Source: Stygiolobus caldivivus (GTDB lineage: Archaea; Thermoproteota; Thermoprotei_A; Sulfolobales; Sulfolobaceae). From it: a stretch of DNA of 64,000 nucleotides. The position numbers were made by a program, and so were the translations under genes. Below the pieces are notes generated by a model. It ran no database searches, was not told the origin of the DNA, and saw only the letters and a list, made by a program, of their open reading frames with translations. The DNA is taken from NCBI RefSeq assembly GCF_019704315.1, contig NZ_AP024597.1:1240001-1304000 (forward strand), given 5' to 3'. This document shows, in pieces, positions 8,666 to 16,904 of the stretch (the first letter of the stretch is position 1; each line of letters starts with the position of its first letter).

Positions 8666-10726
8666 ATGCGTATAGAGGTCGAAGAGAAAGAGGGTATATA
8701 TAAGGTCACGATAAACGAGCCCTTCCCTCCGCTAGACTTACAGTTCAACGGGAATAAGTCTCAAAAGTCCTTAGCCGATTTAGGGCTGGACGTAACCACA
8801 GAGGGGGGCTACCTCGTTATCGAAAAAGAACTACACCTGAAAGAGCACGTCCTAGGCCTCGGAGAAAAAGCCGTGGAACTGGACAGGCGGAGAAGGAGGT
8901 ACGTCATGAACAACACCGACCCCGGTATATACCAGAAATTCCACGACCCGTTATATATCAACATCCCGTTTATGATATCAGTAGTGGAAGGAAAGGCTAC
9001 GGGATACTTCGTTAATTCAGCCTCACTCCTCGTCTTCGATATAGGGTTTGAGGACTACGGTAAGGTCAGGGTCAAAGTCCCCGAGGAAGGGGTAGAGCTG
9101 TACATCCTTGAAGGGCCCACGATAGAGAAAGTCCTAGAGAGGTATTCCTTACTCGTGGGTAAGCCCTTCCTCCCCCCTAAGTGGGCTTTCGGTTACATGA
9201 TCTCTAGGTACAGCTACTACCCGCAGGACAAGATAGTGGAGTTAATAGACCTGCTTAAGGGGGACGGGTTCCCGGTAGAGGCGGTGTTCTTAGACATAGA
9301 CTTTATGGACTCCTTCAAGCTCTTCACGTGGCACAAAAAGAGGTTTTACGACCCTGCGAAATTTTTAAACGATGTCCACTCCCGCGGTGTAAAGGTGGTC
9401 ACAATAGTTGACCACAGCGTCAGGGCAGACCAGAACTACGAAGTGTTCGCCTCCGGTCTGGGGAAATACTGCGAACTGGACACGGGGGAGCTGTTCGTGG
9501 GGAGGCTGTGGCCGGGTAACTGTGTATACCCGGACTTCTTCAGGCAGGACACGAGGGAGTGGTGGAGTAAGCTCATCGCCGACTGGTTGTCCCAAGGGGT
9601 GGACGGTATATGGTTAGACATGAACGAGCCCACAGACTTCAGCAGGATAGACGCTATAAACCAAGTGTTTAGAGGTACGCCTATCCAAGTCAAGGACCTC
9701 AGGGAGTACGGTAGGTTCCCCGAAAACGTAGTCCACTACTTTAAGGGGAAGAAAGTACCCCACAACCGAGTGAGGAACGCCTACCCTTACTACCAAGCTA
9801 TGGCGACTTTCGACGGGTTTAAGAGTGCAGGTAAAGGGGAAGTGTTCATATTATCTAGGAGCGGGTTCGCGGGTATACAGAAGTACGCCTTCGTCTGGAC
9901 CGGGGACAGTACGTCTTCTTGGGACCAACTGCGGTTACAGATCCAGATGGTCTTGGGGCTCTCCATCTCGGGTGTGCCTTATGTCGGGATAGACATAGGT
10001 GGGTTCCAGGGAAGGAACCAAAAGGAAATAGACAACTCACCTGAGATGCTCATGAGGCAGTTCCAGATCGCCATGTTCTTCCCGTTCTTCAGGACCCATA
10101 AGGCCCCGGACGGGGTAGACACTGAGCCCATCTACCTACCGTCGTACTACAAAGAAAAAGTAAAGAAAGTAATCGAGACGAGGTATAGATTCTTACCCTA
10201 CATGTACTGCCTAGCAGAGGAAGCACATGAGACCGGGCACCCCATAGTCAGGCCTTTGTTCTATGAGTTCCAGGAAGACGAGGACACGTATAGGGTAGAC
10301 GACGAGTATATGTTGGGGAGTTGGGTACTTTACGCCCCGGTCATTTACCCGCAAATGGAGGTGAGGAAGTCGTATTTACCGGTAAAGGCAAAGTGGGCGG
10401 ACTTCTGGACGGGGGAAGTCCTGCAGGGGTGGGTGGACTCGAGGAATGACCTACCGGTATACATCAGGGAAGGGTCAGTAATACCGCTGTCTGAGGGGGA
10501 CTTCATAGTATATGGAGAGGGCAGTATAACTGTTGAAGGAGTTAGTGTCAGGAGTAGCGGTAAAAAGGTGACGTTCTCAAAGCCTTACCGGCTCGGGAAG
10601 TTGTTGGTATACGGGCTTGGGCCTGAGAGGGCCAGAGCGGACGGGAAAGAAGTAGAGGTCGTGAGGGAGGGGAAGGTCACCGTGGTCAGAGTGGACGGCA
10701 CAGTGAAAGAGGTAGAGATGGAGTAA
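8666..10726 (+). CDS. malA: Alpha-glucosidase, GH31 (MalA type)
   Basis: A 686-residue GH31 enzyme that releases glucose from maltose and malto-oligosaccharides. The nucleophile is D318 in WLDMNEPTDF and the general acid D414 in WTGDSTSSWDQL. These match D320 and D416 of S. solfataricus MalA with a constant offset of two, and the length is close to its 693 residues. There is no signal peptide, so it is cytosolic. Alpha-xylosidase XylS is a GH31 relative, but it is longer and less likely. The gene stands alone with a leaderless promoter. An orphan transposon 3' end starts 5 nt after the stop and points toward it. Confidence 0.93.
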   Translation: MRIEVEEKEGIYKVTINEPFPPLDLQFNGNKSQKSLADLGLDVTTEGGYLVIEKELHLKEHVLGLGEKAVELDRRRRRYVMNNTDPGIYQKFHDPLYINIPFMISVVEGKATGYFVNSASLLVFDIGFEDYGKVRVKVPEEGVELYILEGPTIEKVLERYSLLVGKPFLPPKWAFGYMISRYSYYPQDKIVELIDLLKGDGFPVEAVFLDIDFMDSFKLFTWHKKRFYDPAKFLNDVHSRGVKVVTIVDHSVRADQNYEVFASGLGKYCELDTGELFVGRLWPGNCVYPDFFRQDTREWWSKLIADWLSQGVDGIWLDMNEPTDFSRIDAINQVFRGTPIQVKDLREYGRFPENVVHYFKGKKVPHNRVRNAYPYYQAMATFDGFKSAGKGEVFILSRSGFAGIQKYAFVWTGDSTSSWDQLRLQIQMVLGLSISGVPYVGIDIGGFQGRNQKEIDNSPEMLMRQFQIAMFFPFFRTHKAPDGVDTEPIYLPSYYKEKVKKVIETRYRFLPYMYCLAEEAHETGHPIVRPLFYEFQEDEDTYRVDDEYMLGSWVLYAPVIYPQMEVRKSYLPVKAKWADFWTGEVLQGWVDSRNDLPVYIREGSVIPLSEGDFIVYGEGSITVEGVSVRSSGKKVTFSKPYRLGKLLVYGLGPERARADGKEVEVVREGKVTVVRVDGTVKEVEME

Positions 10727-10731
10727 CTATT

Positions 10732-10903
10732 CACCGTTTGTCCCTACACTTTCATTTCGTCCGTCCACTTTCAACGTGACCGGGTGTAGGGACTTAGTCC
10801 TCGACCACCTACCCGACTGTAGTGGATCATGGGACTCCTTTGAGCCCAACGGCATTGCCCACATTTATGCTATCACCTTTTCGGGCATAGCCTACACCAG
10901 CAC
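10732..10903 (-). mobile_element. Orphan TnpB-element 3' end / omega-RNA-like remnant (copy B)
   Basis: Read on the minus strand, this is homologous to the last about 160 bp of the IS607 element at 38747-40667. It encodes PLGSKESHDP...GRWSRTKSLHP, matching PLGSKEPHDP...GRWLRAKPLHS of that TnpB, and then ends GTGTAGGGACAAACGG, identical to the element's right end. A stem GTCCCTACAC/GTGTAGGGAC (10 bp) encloses a loop of different sequence from the intact copy, so the structure is kept while the loop drifts. There is no transposase or rest of tnpB. Its end abuts the malA stop, so a transcript would run antisense into malA. Confidence 0.75.
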
Positions 10904-10915
10904 GGGGGGGGGGGG
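10904..10915. repeat. Homopolymer of 12 G
   Basis: Twelve consecutive G at the outer border of the orphan IS remnant. A second tract of exactly 12 G is at 23981-23992. It may be a slippage-prone site or an assembly-error position. Confidence 0.7.
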
Positions 10916-11240
10916 ATAATTATCAAAATAATGTATAAAATATAATGAATATAAACGAAAAGACTTCTACGGGTCGAAAAAGGGGTTTCAGCCCACCACG
11001 AGCACTCTTTAATAAACGCGGTCGTCTGTGACGCGGTGTAGTGACGTAACTTGTTAACCGCGATTAGGTCGTCCCTTTCACCCCCTCATAACCGACACGG
11101 AAAGCGGATCTGATCCCCGTCATGAAAAACGAGTATACGCAAATCGTTACCGTTACTGGTCGGGTGACACTTACGTGTCAGCGTACCTCCCGCCTCAACT
11201 GCGAGGTGTCCACGACTAGCCTTTTCTGACATGTGTGAGT
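10916..11240. other. Intergenic, no gene seen
   Basis: No open frame or RNA gene is supported. Confidence 0.5.
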
Positions 11241-11615
11241 TTAACCTACATCGCGGACACAGCTTATATTGTATTTCTCACACAACCCGAGGTCATCTCT
11301 CAGGACGACACCGCTACCCCTAACGTCCCACGTGATGGGGTTGCCCTTCTCTAGTGCCTTGTGGAACTCCTCCTCTGTTAATGGTATTACCTCGAAGTTT
11401 GGGGGGAAGTCTAGTCCTAACAGCCTTTCTAAAGGGTTACCCATGAAGTCCCCTATTAAGAGGACGTCAATATCACTCCATACGTTGAAGTCCCCCCTAG
11501 CATAAGACCCGATCAGGAAAGCCGAATATCTCCCTTTTAAGGAGTTAACGTAAGCCCTAGCCTTTTCTATTACTTCCCTCCTCTTTCTTTCTCTCTCTGC
11601 AATAATGTCCTCCAA
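11241..11615 (-). CDS. MNT-type nucleotidyltransferase (antitoxin of a HEPN/MNT pair)
   Basis: A 124-residue minimal nucleotidyltransferase. GSYARGDFNVWSDIDVLLIG (about residues 36-55) holds the GS...D-x-D metal motif. MNT proteins of HEPN/MNT modules neutralise the HEPN RNase, in characterised cases by AMPylating it. The start overlaps the end of the upstream HEPN gene by about 46 nt, so they form one operon on the minus strand. ATG at 11615 is open to revision. Confidence 0.85.
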   Translation of the reverse strand: MEDIIAERERKRREVIEKARAYVNSLKGRYSAFLIGSYARGDFNVWSDIDVLLIGDFMGNPLERLLGLDFPPNFEVIPLTEEEFHKALEKGNPITWDVRGSGVVLRDDLGLCEKYNISCVRDVG

Positions 11616-11989
11616 AGCCCCTCTATATAATTTATTATCTCCTCCGCGTATTTAATCGCTTCTTCAGCCTCACCCTTAGTGTAATAGTACTGGGGGGTCT
11701 CACTCTGCCACGCGTCCGGGTACCTAGTGGGGATGTATAGCTTGTCCAAGTATTTAGCCTTGTCGACCAAGTCTTGAGGGACGTTAAGTAAGGACAGTAA
11801 GTAGGACACCGTATGGCCCGTCTTGGGCTGCCCTATACCGTAAAAGTAGGCCTTTACAGCGAGCTCGGCGGACTGCTGTGCTTTAAAGCAAGCCCAGTTA
11901 TAGAACCCCCCTCCGAGGTCGTGTCTGGCGCTCTCTAAGGTAAGTTTTCCGGACTTAAACCACCGGTCGAACTCACCAGTGTCGAGCAT
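11570..11989 (-). CDS. HEPN-domain protein (toxin of a HEPN/MNT pair)
   Basis: A 139-residue all-helical protein. Typical HEPN features are FDRWFKSGKLTLESARHD, then the NWACFKAQQSAELAVKAYFYGIG helix, GHTVSYLL, and a C-terminal YPDAWQSETPQYYYTKGEAEEAIKYAEEIINYIE. The pattern matches the broken HEPN at 38301. HEPN proteins of this class act as RNases or ligand-binding partners of MNT. It is the first gene of the pair. Confidence 0.85.
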   Translation of the reverse strand: MLDTGEFDRWFKSGKLTLESARHDLGGGFYNWACFKAQQSAELAVKAYFYGIGQPKTGHTVSYLLSLLNVPQDLVDKAKYLDKLYIPTRYPDAWQSETPQYYYTKGEAEEAIKYAEEIINYIEGLWRTLLQREKERGGK

Positions 11990-12471
11990 CGGGGAAAAAT
12001 ACGAGTTTCAAAATTAAAGCCTTGTCCCGAGCGTTGCGACGGCGACCTTAGCGTCGTCACTGAGCTATAAAGTCTATCTACCTGAGGCACGTCAAGTCCT
12101 TATCATACGCTCTGTGGCTCCGGGAAAGTCCCCCCATGCGAAGTTCATAACCCAATAATGACACTATGACTACGACAACATATTTTGTCGTAGTGAGCAA
12201 AACTGCTTTGTAGCACCTACGTGAGGGTTACTGACGGGCGGTGATCAAGGTACTTGTTTACGGTGTTTAAGGGCAAAAACCTTTTTTATGAAGACTTTAC
12301 TGGGGGCAAGACCTTTACCTATTATGCCCTACTTGTCCTCATGGGATGTCGTGAAGTCGATCTGGCTTCTCCCTGCCCTAAGGGACGAGGCTTTCAACCT
12401 ATTGTGACAAGTTAGGGGACCTCTAAGGGTGGGCTCACCACCTCCGTAGGCTTTAACAATGAGAGACCGAC
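11990..12471. other. Intergenic, no gene seen
   Basis: Nothing is recognised between the HEPN gene and the TPR gene promoter (CTTAAATATT about 12472-12481). Confidence 0.5.
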
Positions 12472-12499
12472 TTAAATATTAATAACGCGATATAAAGTT

Positions 12500-12979
12500 A
12501 TGGCTAATAACATAGAGGAGCTAATAAAAAAAGGGTATGAAGAACCAGACGAAAGGATTGAGGAATACTTTAAAGGGCTCTACGAAAGATACGGCGATGA
12601 TCCACGGGTTATTTACGAATATGCGAGCGTTTTAGACTACTTAGGAAAAGAGAGAGAAGCAATACCTCTGTATAGGCGTTCACTGGAAAAGGGGCTGGAA
12701 GGGGTACGTAAGGACATGTGCCTCATTCAGCTGGCGAGTTCGTTGAGGGTAGTGGGAGAACTAAAGGAGAGCCATACAATACTTGATGAAGTATATAGGA
12801 GGACAAAAGACCCGGCGTCCCTGCTCTTCCTAGCCTTGACCCTCAGAGACTTGGGTATGGAAAACAAAGCGTTTTGTATGCTGGCCTCTTACATCTTGGG
12901 AGAGGGTAAGGGCCTCATGCCGAACTATGAAAGGGCCCTAAAGCAGTATTATGCAGACCTTTGCGGTGAAACTAGTTAA
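12500..12979 (+). CDS. Tetratricopeptide-repeat protein
   Basis: A 159-residue all-helical protein. Residues about 35-135 hold three TPR-like helix pairs (RVIYEYASVLDYLGKEREAIPLYRRSLEKG, KDMCLIQLASSLRVVGELKESHTILDEVYRRT, PASLLFLALTLRDLGMENKAFCMLASYIL). The closest general match is the bacterial tetratrico-peptide-repeat family whose members end soon after the third repeat. It is a probable protein-protein adaptor with unknown partner. The promoter is leaderless, with a TATA-like CTTAAATATT 19-28 nt before the ATG. Confidence 0.75.
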   Translation: MANNIEELIKKGYEEPDERIEEYFKGLYERYGDDPRVIYEYASVLDYLGKEREAIPLYRRSLEKGLEGVRKDMCLIQLASSLRVVGELKESHTILDEVYRRTKDPASLLFLALTLRDLGMENKAFCMLASYILGEGKGLMPNYERALKQYYADLCGETS

Positions 12980-13494
12980 AGTGTATACCTCAGGTGTAAA
13001 GGGCAATACCTCATCCTTTAGCCCAGTACATCACTTTATATGGAGGCCTTTGCCCTTTATTAAATGACCGAATATAAGATATAAAATGAAACCGTGGCAA
13101 CAAACGAGAAACTAAAGGTGGGGATGATAACATAAGTAGGATTTGTCGAAAAATAGTCGGAGCCGAGTATTCCCCTGAATACTTACGTAAATACTTATAC
13201 TCTATTTTACGTTAAATACTCAAGAACCCTCAACTCTTAATCACATAGTACGTAATAGTCCGACCTAATTAGTAAAAACGTGTCGACACAAGGATTTTAG
13301 GTAAAACGCTACACAAGGGTTAAGTTATGTACTCAATGTACGCACATGCATAAGACCTTTTCGACCATTATAAATACACAACCGAGACGGTTTAAAAGGA
13401 AAACGACGAAAGTTTTACAAAAGGTTTAAAGCCCACACCCTTTTTAAGTCAAAGATTAAAACATTTAAGTAACACTTTTTCTAACGATAATTCA
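12980..13494. other. Intergenic, no gene seen
   Basis: AT-rich sequence with no supported gene, ending at the tnpB remnant. Confidence 0.45.
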
Positions 13495-13786
13495 ATGGTT
13501 AAAAGGAGGGAAACCCAATCAGGGCCACAGTTTCAATGAAGGTCGGTCTATCAGACTCCCTCCTAGTCCTTATTAATAACTATGTGAAAGCATTAAGGTA
13601 TGCCTTGTTTTGATTAAGAGAGAACGTAAAAGACCCTAGTGTGGACAGAGTACTAGGAAAAGTCCATGAGGAGTCATACTACAAGTTAATGAGTGAATAC
13701 GACCTCCTTTGAAGGTAGCTGAGGGCTGTTATCGTGGTGCACTCTCAGTATATAAGGGCTGGTATAATGACCCAAGAACGTGTTAA
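13495..13786 (+). pseudogene. tnpB: Decayed tnpB (transposon-encoded nuclease), N-terminal remnant
   Basis: From 13521 the translation [20 protein letters not shown]...[10 protein letters not shown] is typical of the N-terminus of Sulfolobales IS200/IS605-type TnpB. It is broken by an in-frame TGA (where LF-W-LRENVK is expected). It then continues LRENVKDPSVDRVLGKVHEE and, after a one-base frameshift near 13707, PLKVAEGCYRGALSVYKGWYND. The frame ends at TAA 13784-13786, with only the first about 90 codons left. An ATG at 13495 (MVKRRETQS) is probably the original start, out of frame by a further shift. It is unrelated in sequence to the IS607 tnpB N-terminus at 39420. Confidence 0.75.
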
Positions 13787-13803
13787 CTTAAGGTGTTTAG
13801 GGC

Positions 13804-15558
13804 TTAACTCACCACCGCTTTTACCAGCCCTTGCGGGGTGTCTATGGGTAACCCCCTCTTAACTCCGAGTTTGTAAGCCATTAACTGTAGCGGGACGACA
13901 TTAGCTATGGGGCTTAGGTCCCTTGAAGTCTCTACACTTTTAACGCTACCCTCGGGTGATACGCTGATTATAGGGCTCCCCCTATCAGAGAGGGACTTCA
14001 CGACCTTATTGTAGAGGTCAAAAGCCTGCTCCTCAGAAGGCTTGATAATAATTATCGGGTAACCCTTATTTGTGAGGGCTATAGGCCCGTGGAGGAGTTC
14101 TCCTAATTGGATCCCCTCAGCGTGTGCTAAGGCAGCTTCTTTAAACTTTAACGCTCCCTCTAAGGCTACCGGGAAATTTATACCGCTACTCGTTATGTAA
14201 AGGCTGTCTTTTTCTACCTTCGAAATAGCATCTTCAGCCTGCTTTTCTATCTGAGGTAGGGATGTGTATATCTGCTTTGACAACTCCTCTAAGTCTTTCT
14301 CAAATGCTTCTAAATCCTTTCTGTCTTTTTTGCCTGAATTTAACCCGGTATAGAGCGATAGGGTCCTCAGCACTACTAGGGTCGACGTAAAAGTCTTTGT
14401 AGCGGGGACGGCTAACTCCGGTCCCGCGGTAATCGGTAGGTAGATGTTTGACTCCAAGGCGAGCCTTGACCCCACGGAGTTGGTAACACCTACAATAACC
14501 GCTCCCCTCTGCTTAGCCATTTTTATACTCCTTATCACGTCCGAGGTCTCTCCGCTCTGGCTAATCGCGATGATGACAGACCCCGTAGAGATGTTTTGTA
14601 AAGCGTAATAGGGGAATTCAGCAGCACTCACCACGTTAGCGTTTATCCCGACTTCGGAGAAGTAATAATATGAAATCAGCCCGGCGTGGAGGCTAGTCCC
14701 GTTCCCTATTACGTATATGTTCTTAGCCCCGTAAACTATCATCGCGGCGAGGCTGAGGTATTTCTCCATAAGGGAAGTATACGAATTAACTAGACATGAA
14801 GGTATATCATAGACCTCTTTTAACATGTAATGGGGGAAGCCGCCTTTATCTACGATCTCCTCCTTATACTTTACCCTCTTTATCTGGGGGCTCAGCACGT
14901 TAATGTTTATGTCATACACCTTTACACCCTCCGGTGTAACTTCAGCCACTGAGTTCTCAGGTAATATCACAGCGTTCTCCGCAAAACCTGTCAGTGAAGG
15001 TAAGTCACTTGAGATATATTTACAGTCACCTAACCCGATCATTATAGGCTGTCCGGCCGAAGCTACGAAGGCCTTGTCCATCCCTTCCACTATGAAGGCA
15101 AAGGAGTAAATCCCTCTTACTCTCGATATAATATCTATCGCGGACTTAAGGTAGTCCCGAGACCCTTCCAAAAGGTGGGGGATGACTTCAGCGTCGGTAG
15201 TCGAGGTGAACTTATGCCCCTGCTTTACCAACCTCTCCCTTATCTCCTCGTAGTCGTCAATTATCCCGTCCATTACGACTGCTATCTTTTTATTGCAGTC
15301 TAAGAGGGGGTGCGTGTTTTCTAATGTGGGCCAGCCCCTGCTCGCATACCTAGTATGACCGAGTGCTACCTTCGACTTACCGTTTACTTTCAGGGGAGTC
15401 TTGGAGACGTCCCCCAAGGCTTTTGTGACCTCAAGGCTGTCGTTAAGCCACGTCATGCCCGCACCGTCGTAACCCCGGTAAATAAGCCTACTCAAACCGA
15501 CGTTCACCGTGGAAAGGTCTCTCGGTTCCCTGCATACAAAGCCGAAAATGCCTCCCAT
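13804..15558 (-). CDS. GlmS-like aminosugar isomerase with inactive glutaminase domain
   Basis: A 584-residue protein with the layout of GlmS (glucosamine-6-phosphate synthase): N-terminal Ntn glutaminase domain (1-about 220) and two SIS domains. It starts MGGIFGFV, so the catalytic Cys of MCGIFG is Gly (GGA codon). The oxyanion Asn is Asp (VMDGII for VVHNGII), and the W-T-H of RWATHG is Y-S-R. The sugar domain is intact: [28 protein letters not shown] and the C-terminal Lys in GLVKAVVS. It therefore cannot use glutamine as known GlmS does, and may work with free ammonia or in reverse as a glucosamine-6-phosphate deaminase. Divergent nagA supports the catabolic reading. Confidence 0.88.
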   Translation of the reverse strand: MGGIFGFVCREPRDLSTVNVGLSRLIYRGYDGAGMTWLNDSLEVTKALGDVSKTPLKVNGKSKVALGHTRYASRGWPTLENTHPLLDCNKKIAVVMDGIIDDYEEIRERLVKQGHKFTSTTDAEVIPHLLEGSRDYLKSAIDIISRVRGIYSFAFIVEGMDKAFVASAGQPIMIGLGDCKYISSDLPSLTGFAENAVILPENSVAEVTPEGVKVYDININVLSPQIKRVKYKEEIVDKGGFPHYMLKEVYDIPSCLVNSYTSLMEKYLSLAAMIVYGAKNIYVIGNGTSLHAGLISYYYFSEVGINANVVSAAEFPYYALQNISTGSVIIAISQSGETSDVIRSIKMAKQRGAVIVGVTNSVGSRLALESNIYLPITAGPELAVPATKTFTSTLVVLRTLSLYTGLNSGKKDRKDLEAFEKDLEELSKQIYTSLPQIEKQAEDAISKVEKDSLYITSSGINFPVALEGALKFKEAALAHAEGIQLGELLHGPIALTNKGYPIIIIKPSEEQAFDLYNKVVKSLSDRGSPIISVSPEGSVKSVETSRDLSPIANVVPLQLMAYKLGVKRGLPIDTPQGLVKAVVS

Positions 15559-15591
15559 ATCTTTTTAACCTCGCCCAAGTTCTTAAGTGTT
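15559..15591. promoter_or_regulatory. Overlapping divergent promoters, glmS-like and nagA
   Basis: Only 33 bp separate the two start codons. CTTTTTAACC (15561-15570) is a TATA-like box for nagA, and CTTAAGAA read on minus (about 15582-15589) is one for the GlmS-like gene. Each lies about 25-30 nt from its start. The promoters interlock, so one bound regulator would control both. Confidence 0.5.
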
Positions 15592-16698
15592 GTGAAAATT
15601 ACAAATGTAAAAATAGTTACTCCCTACAAAGAGTTTACCGGGACTATAGAGGTAGAAAGTGGTAAAATTAAGAGGGTATACGAGGGCAAAGACCGAGGGG
15701 AAGACATGGAGGGGCTAATCGCAGTCCCGGGCTTTGTGGACGTCCACACCCACGGTATAGGGGGTTATGATTTTACCTCATGGAGATCCGTAGACGAGTT
15801 TCTGGGTAATTTGCTGAAGATGAGGGAAATATACGTAAAGTACGGGGTCACAACTTTTTTACCTACCACCGTCACCCTCCCTAAGGAAGACTTAGCAGAA
15901 GCTTGCAAGGCTGTAGGGGAAATTGAAGACCCGTCAATAGCGGGCTTGCATCTGGAGGGCCCCTTCATAAGTGAAAAGCATGCCGGGGCCCAAGATGTCA
16001 GGTATATAAGGAGTCCCGATATGACTGAAGTGAGACGGTGTGTCGAGCTTAGCAAAAACAAGTTGAGGACGGTAACAGTAGCGCCAGAGAAGGGATTGGA
16101 ATTCGTCTCGGCGTTAGTAGGTATGGGTATACACGTATCCATCGGCCATACCGATGCGGACTACGAGACGGCTACAAAAGCGTTCCTGCTCGGGGCGGAT
16201 AGGACGACCCATATTTTTAACGCTATGAGGCCTTTTCACCATAGAGACCCGGGGGTAATACTGGCCAGTATAAACTACTCTCCTTACATAGAAATAATCC
16301 CGGACTTTATTCACGTAGACAAGGAGTTGGTAAAATTCCTGGTCAAAAGTGTAGGTAGGGAAAGAGTTGTCGGGGTCACCGATTCCATTATGGCCGCGGG
16401 GCTGTCCGACGGGGAATATACACTGGGAAAGGTGGAGATTACGGTAAAGGAAGGGAGGGCTCTCACCAAAGAAGGTAAGTTGGCTGGTAGCACTCTGACG
16501 ATGGACAAGGCATTTGCTAACTTGGCTAAGCTCACCGGTCTCTATGACGCGGTCATGATGACCTCTTATAACCCTGCCAAAGCTTTAGGGCTTACGGATA
16601 GGGGCGCGTTATTACCCGGGAAAAACGCTGATATAGTGCTATTGGATGACAAATTGAGGGTAGTTAAAGTATATAAAAATGGTGAAGAAATAGGTTGA
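15592..16698 (+). CDS. nagA: N-acetylglucosamine-6-phosphate deacetylase NagA
   Basis: A 368-residue amidohydrolase-fold enzyme that removes acetate from GlcNAc-6-phosphate. Motifs in order are [16 protein letters not shown] (metal site), [41 protein letters not shown] and [15 protein letters not shown] (catalytic Asp). The frame is open upstream to 15355, but that extension lies antisense inside the GlmS-like gene, so GTG at 15592 (VKITNVKIV) is chosen. It is divergent from the GlmS-like gene with interlocked promoters. The two could form a GlcNAc-6-P to GlcN-6-P to Fru-6-P route. No GlcNAc kinase is in the window. Confidence 0.92.
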   Translation: MKITNVKIVTPYKEFTGTIEVESGKIKRVYEGKDRGEDMEGLIAVPGFVDVHTHGIGGYDFTSWRSVDEFLGNLLKMREIYVKYGVTTFLPTTVTLPKEDLAEACKAVGEIEDPSIAGLHLEGPFISEKHAGAQDVRYIRSPDMTEVRRCVELSKNKLRTVTVAPEKGLEFVSALVGMGIHVSIGHTDADYETATKAFLLGADRTTHIFNAMRPFHHRDPGVILASINYSPYIEIIPDFIHVDKELVKFLVKSVGRERVVGVTDSIMAAGLSDGEYTLGKVEITVKEGRALTKEGKLAGSTLTMDKAFANLAKLTGLYDAVMMTSYNPAKALGLTDRGALLPGKNADIVLLDDKLRVVKVYKNGEEIG

Positions 16699-16904
16699 GC
16701 TATTACACACCACCCGTTAAAAGTTTAGTTTTTTCCGGGTATTAGATGCGAGTATCTGGGTAGTGTTCAGCTTTACGGTTTTTTGGTATATATGAAAGAC
16801 TCGTTGAAAGAAAAGAGCCACACAAAAACAAGATAATGATAACAATTTTTTAAAAAAGAAACACACTTATTATTTATAGAAAATTTCTTTAGAAGGGAAG
16901 GTGC
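16699..16904. other. Short convergent intergenic region
   Basis: AT-rich, between two convergent genes. No hairpin with a long stem was found. Confidence 0.4.

Noticed and set aside
15355-15591. 79-codon N-terminal extension of NagA
   Set aside because: It is antisense to the start of the GlmS-like gene, has no homology to NagA, and a GTG at 15592 gives the normal NagA N-terminus.
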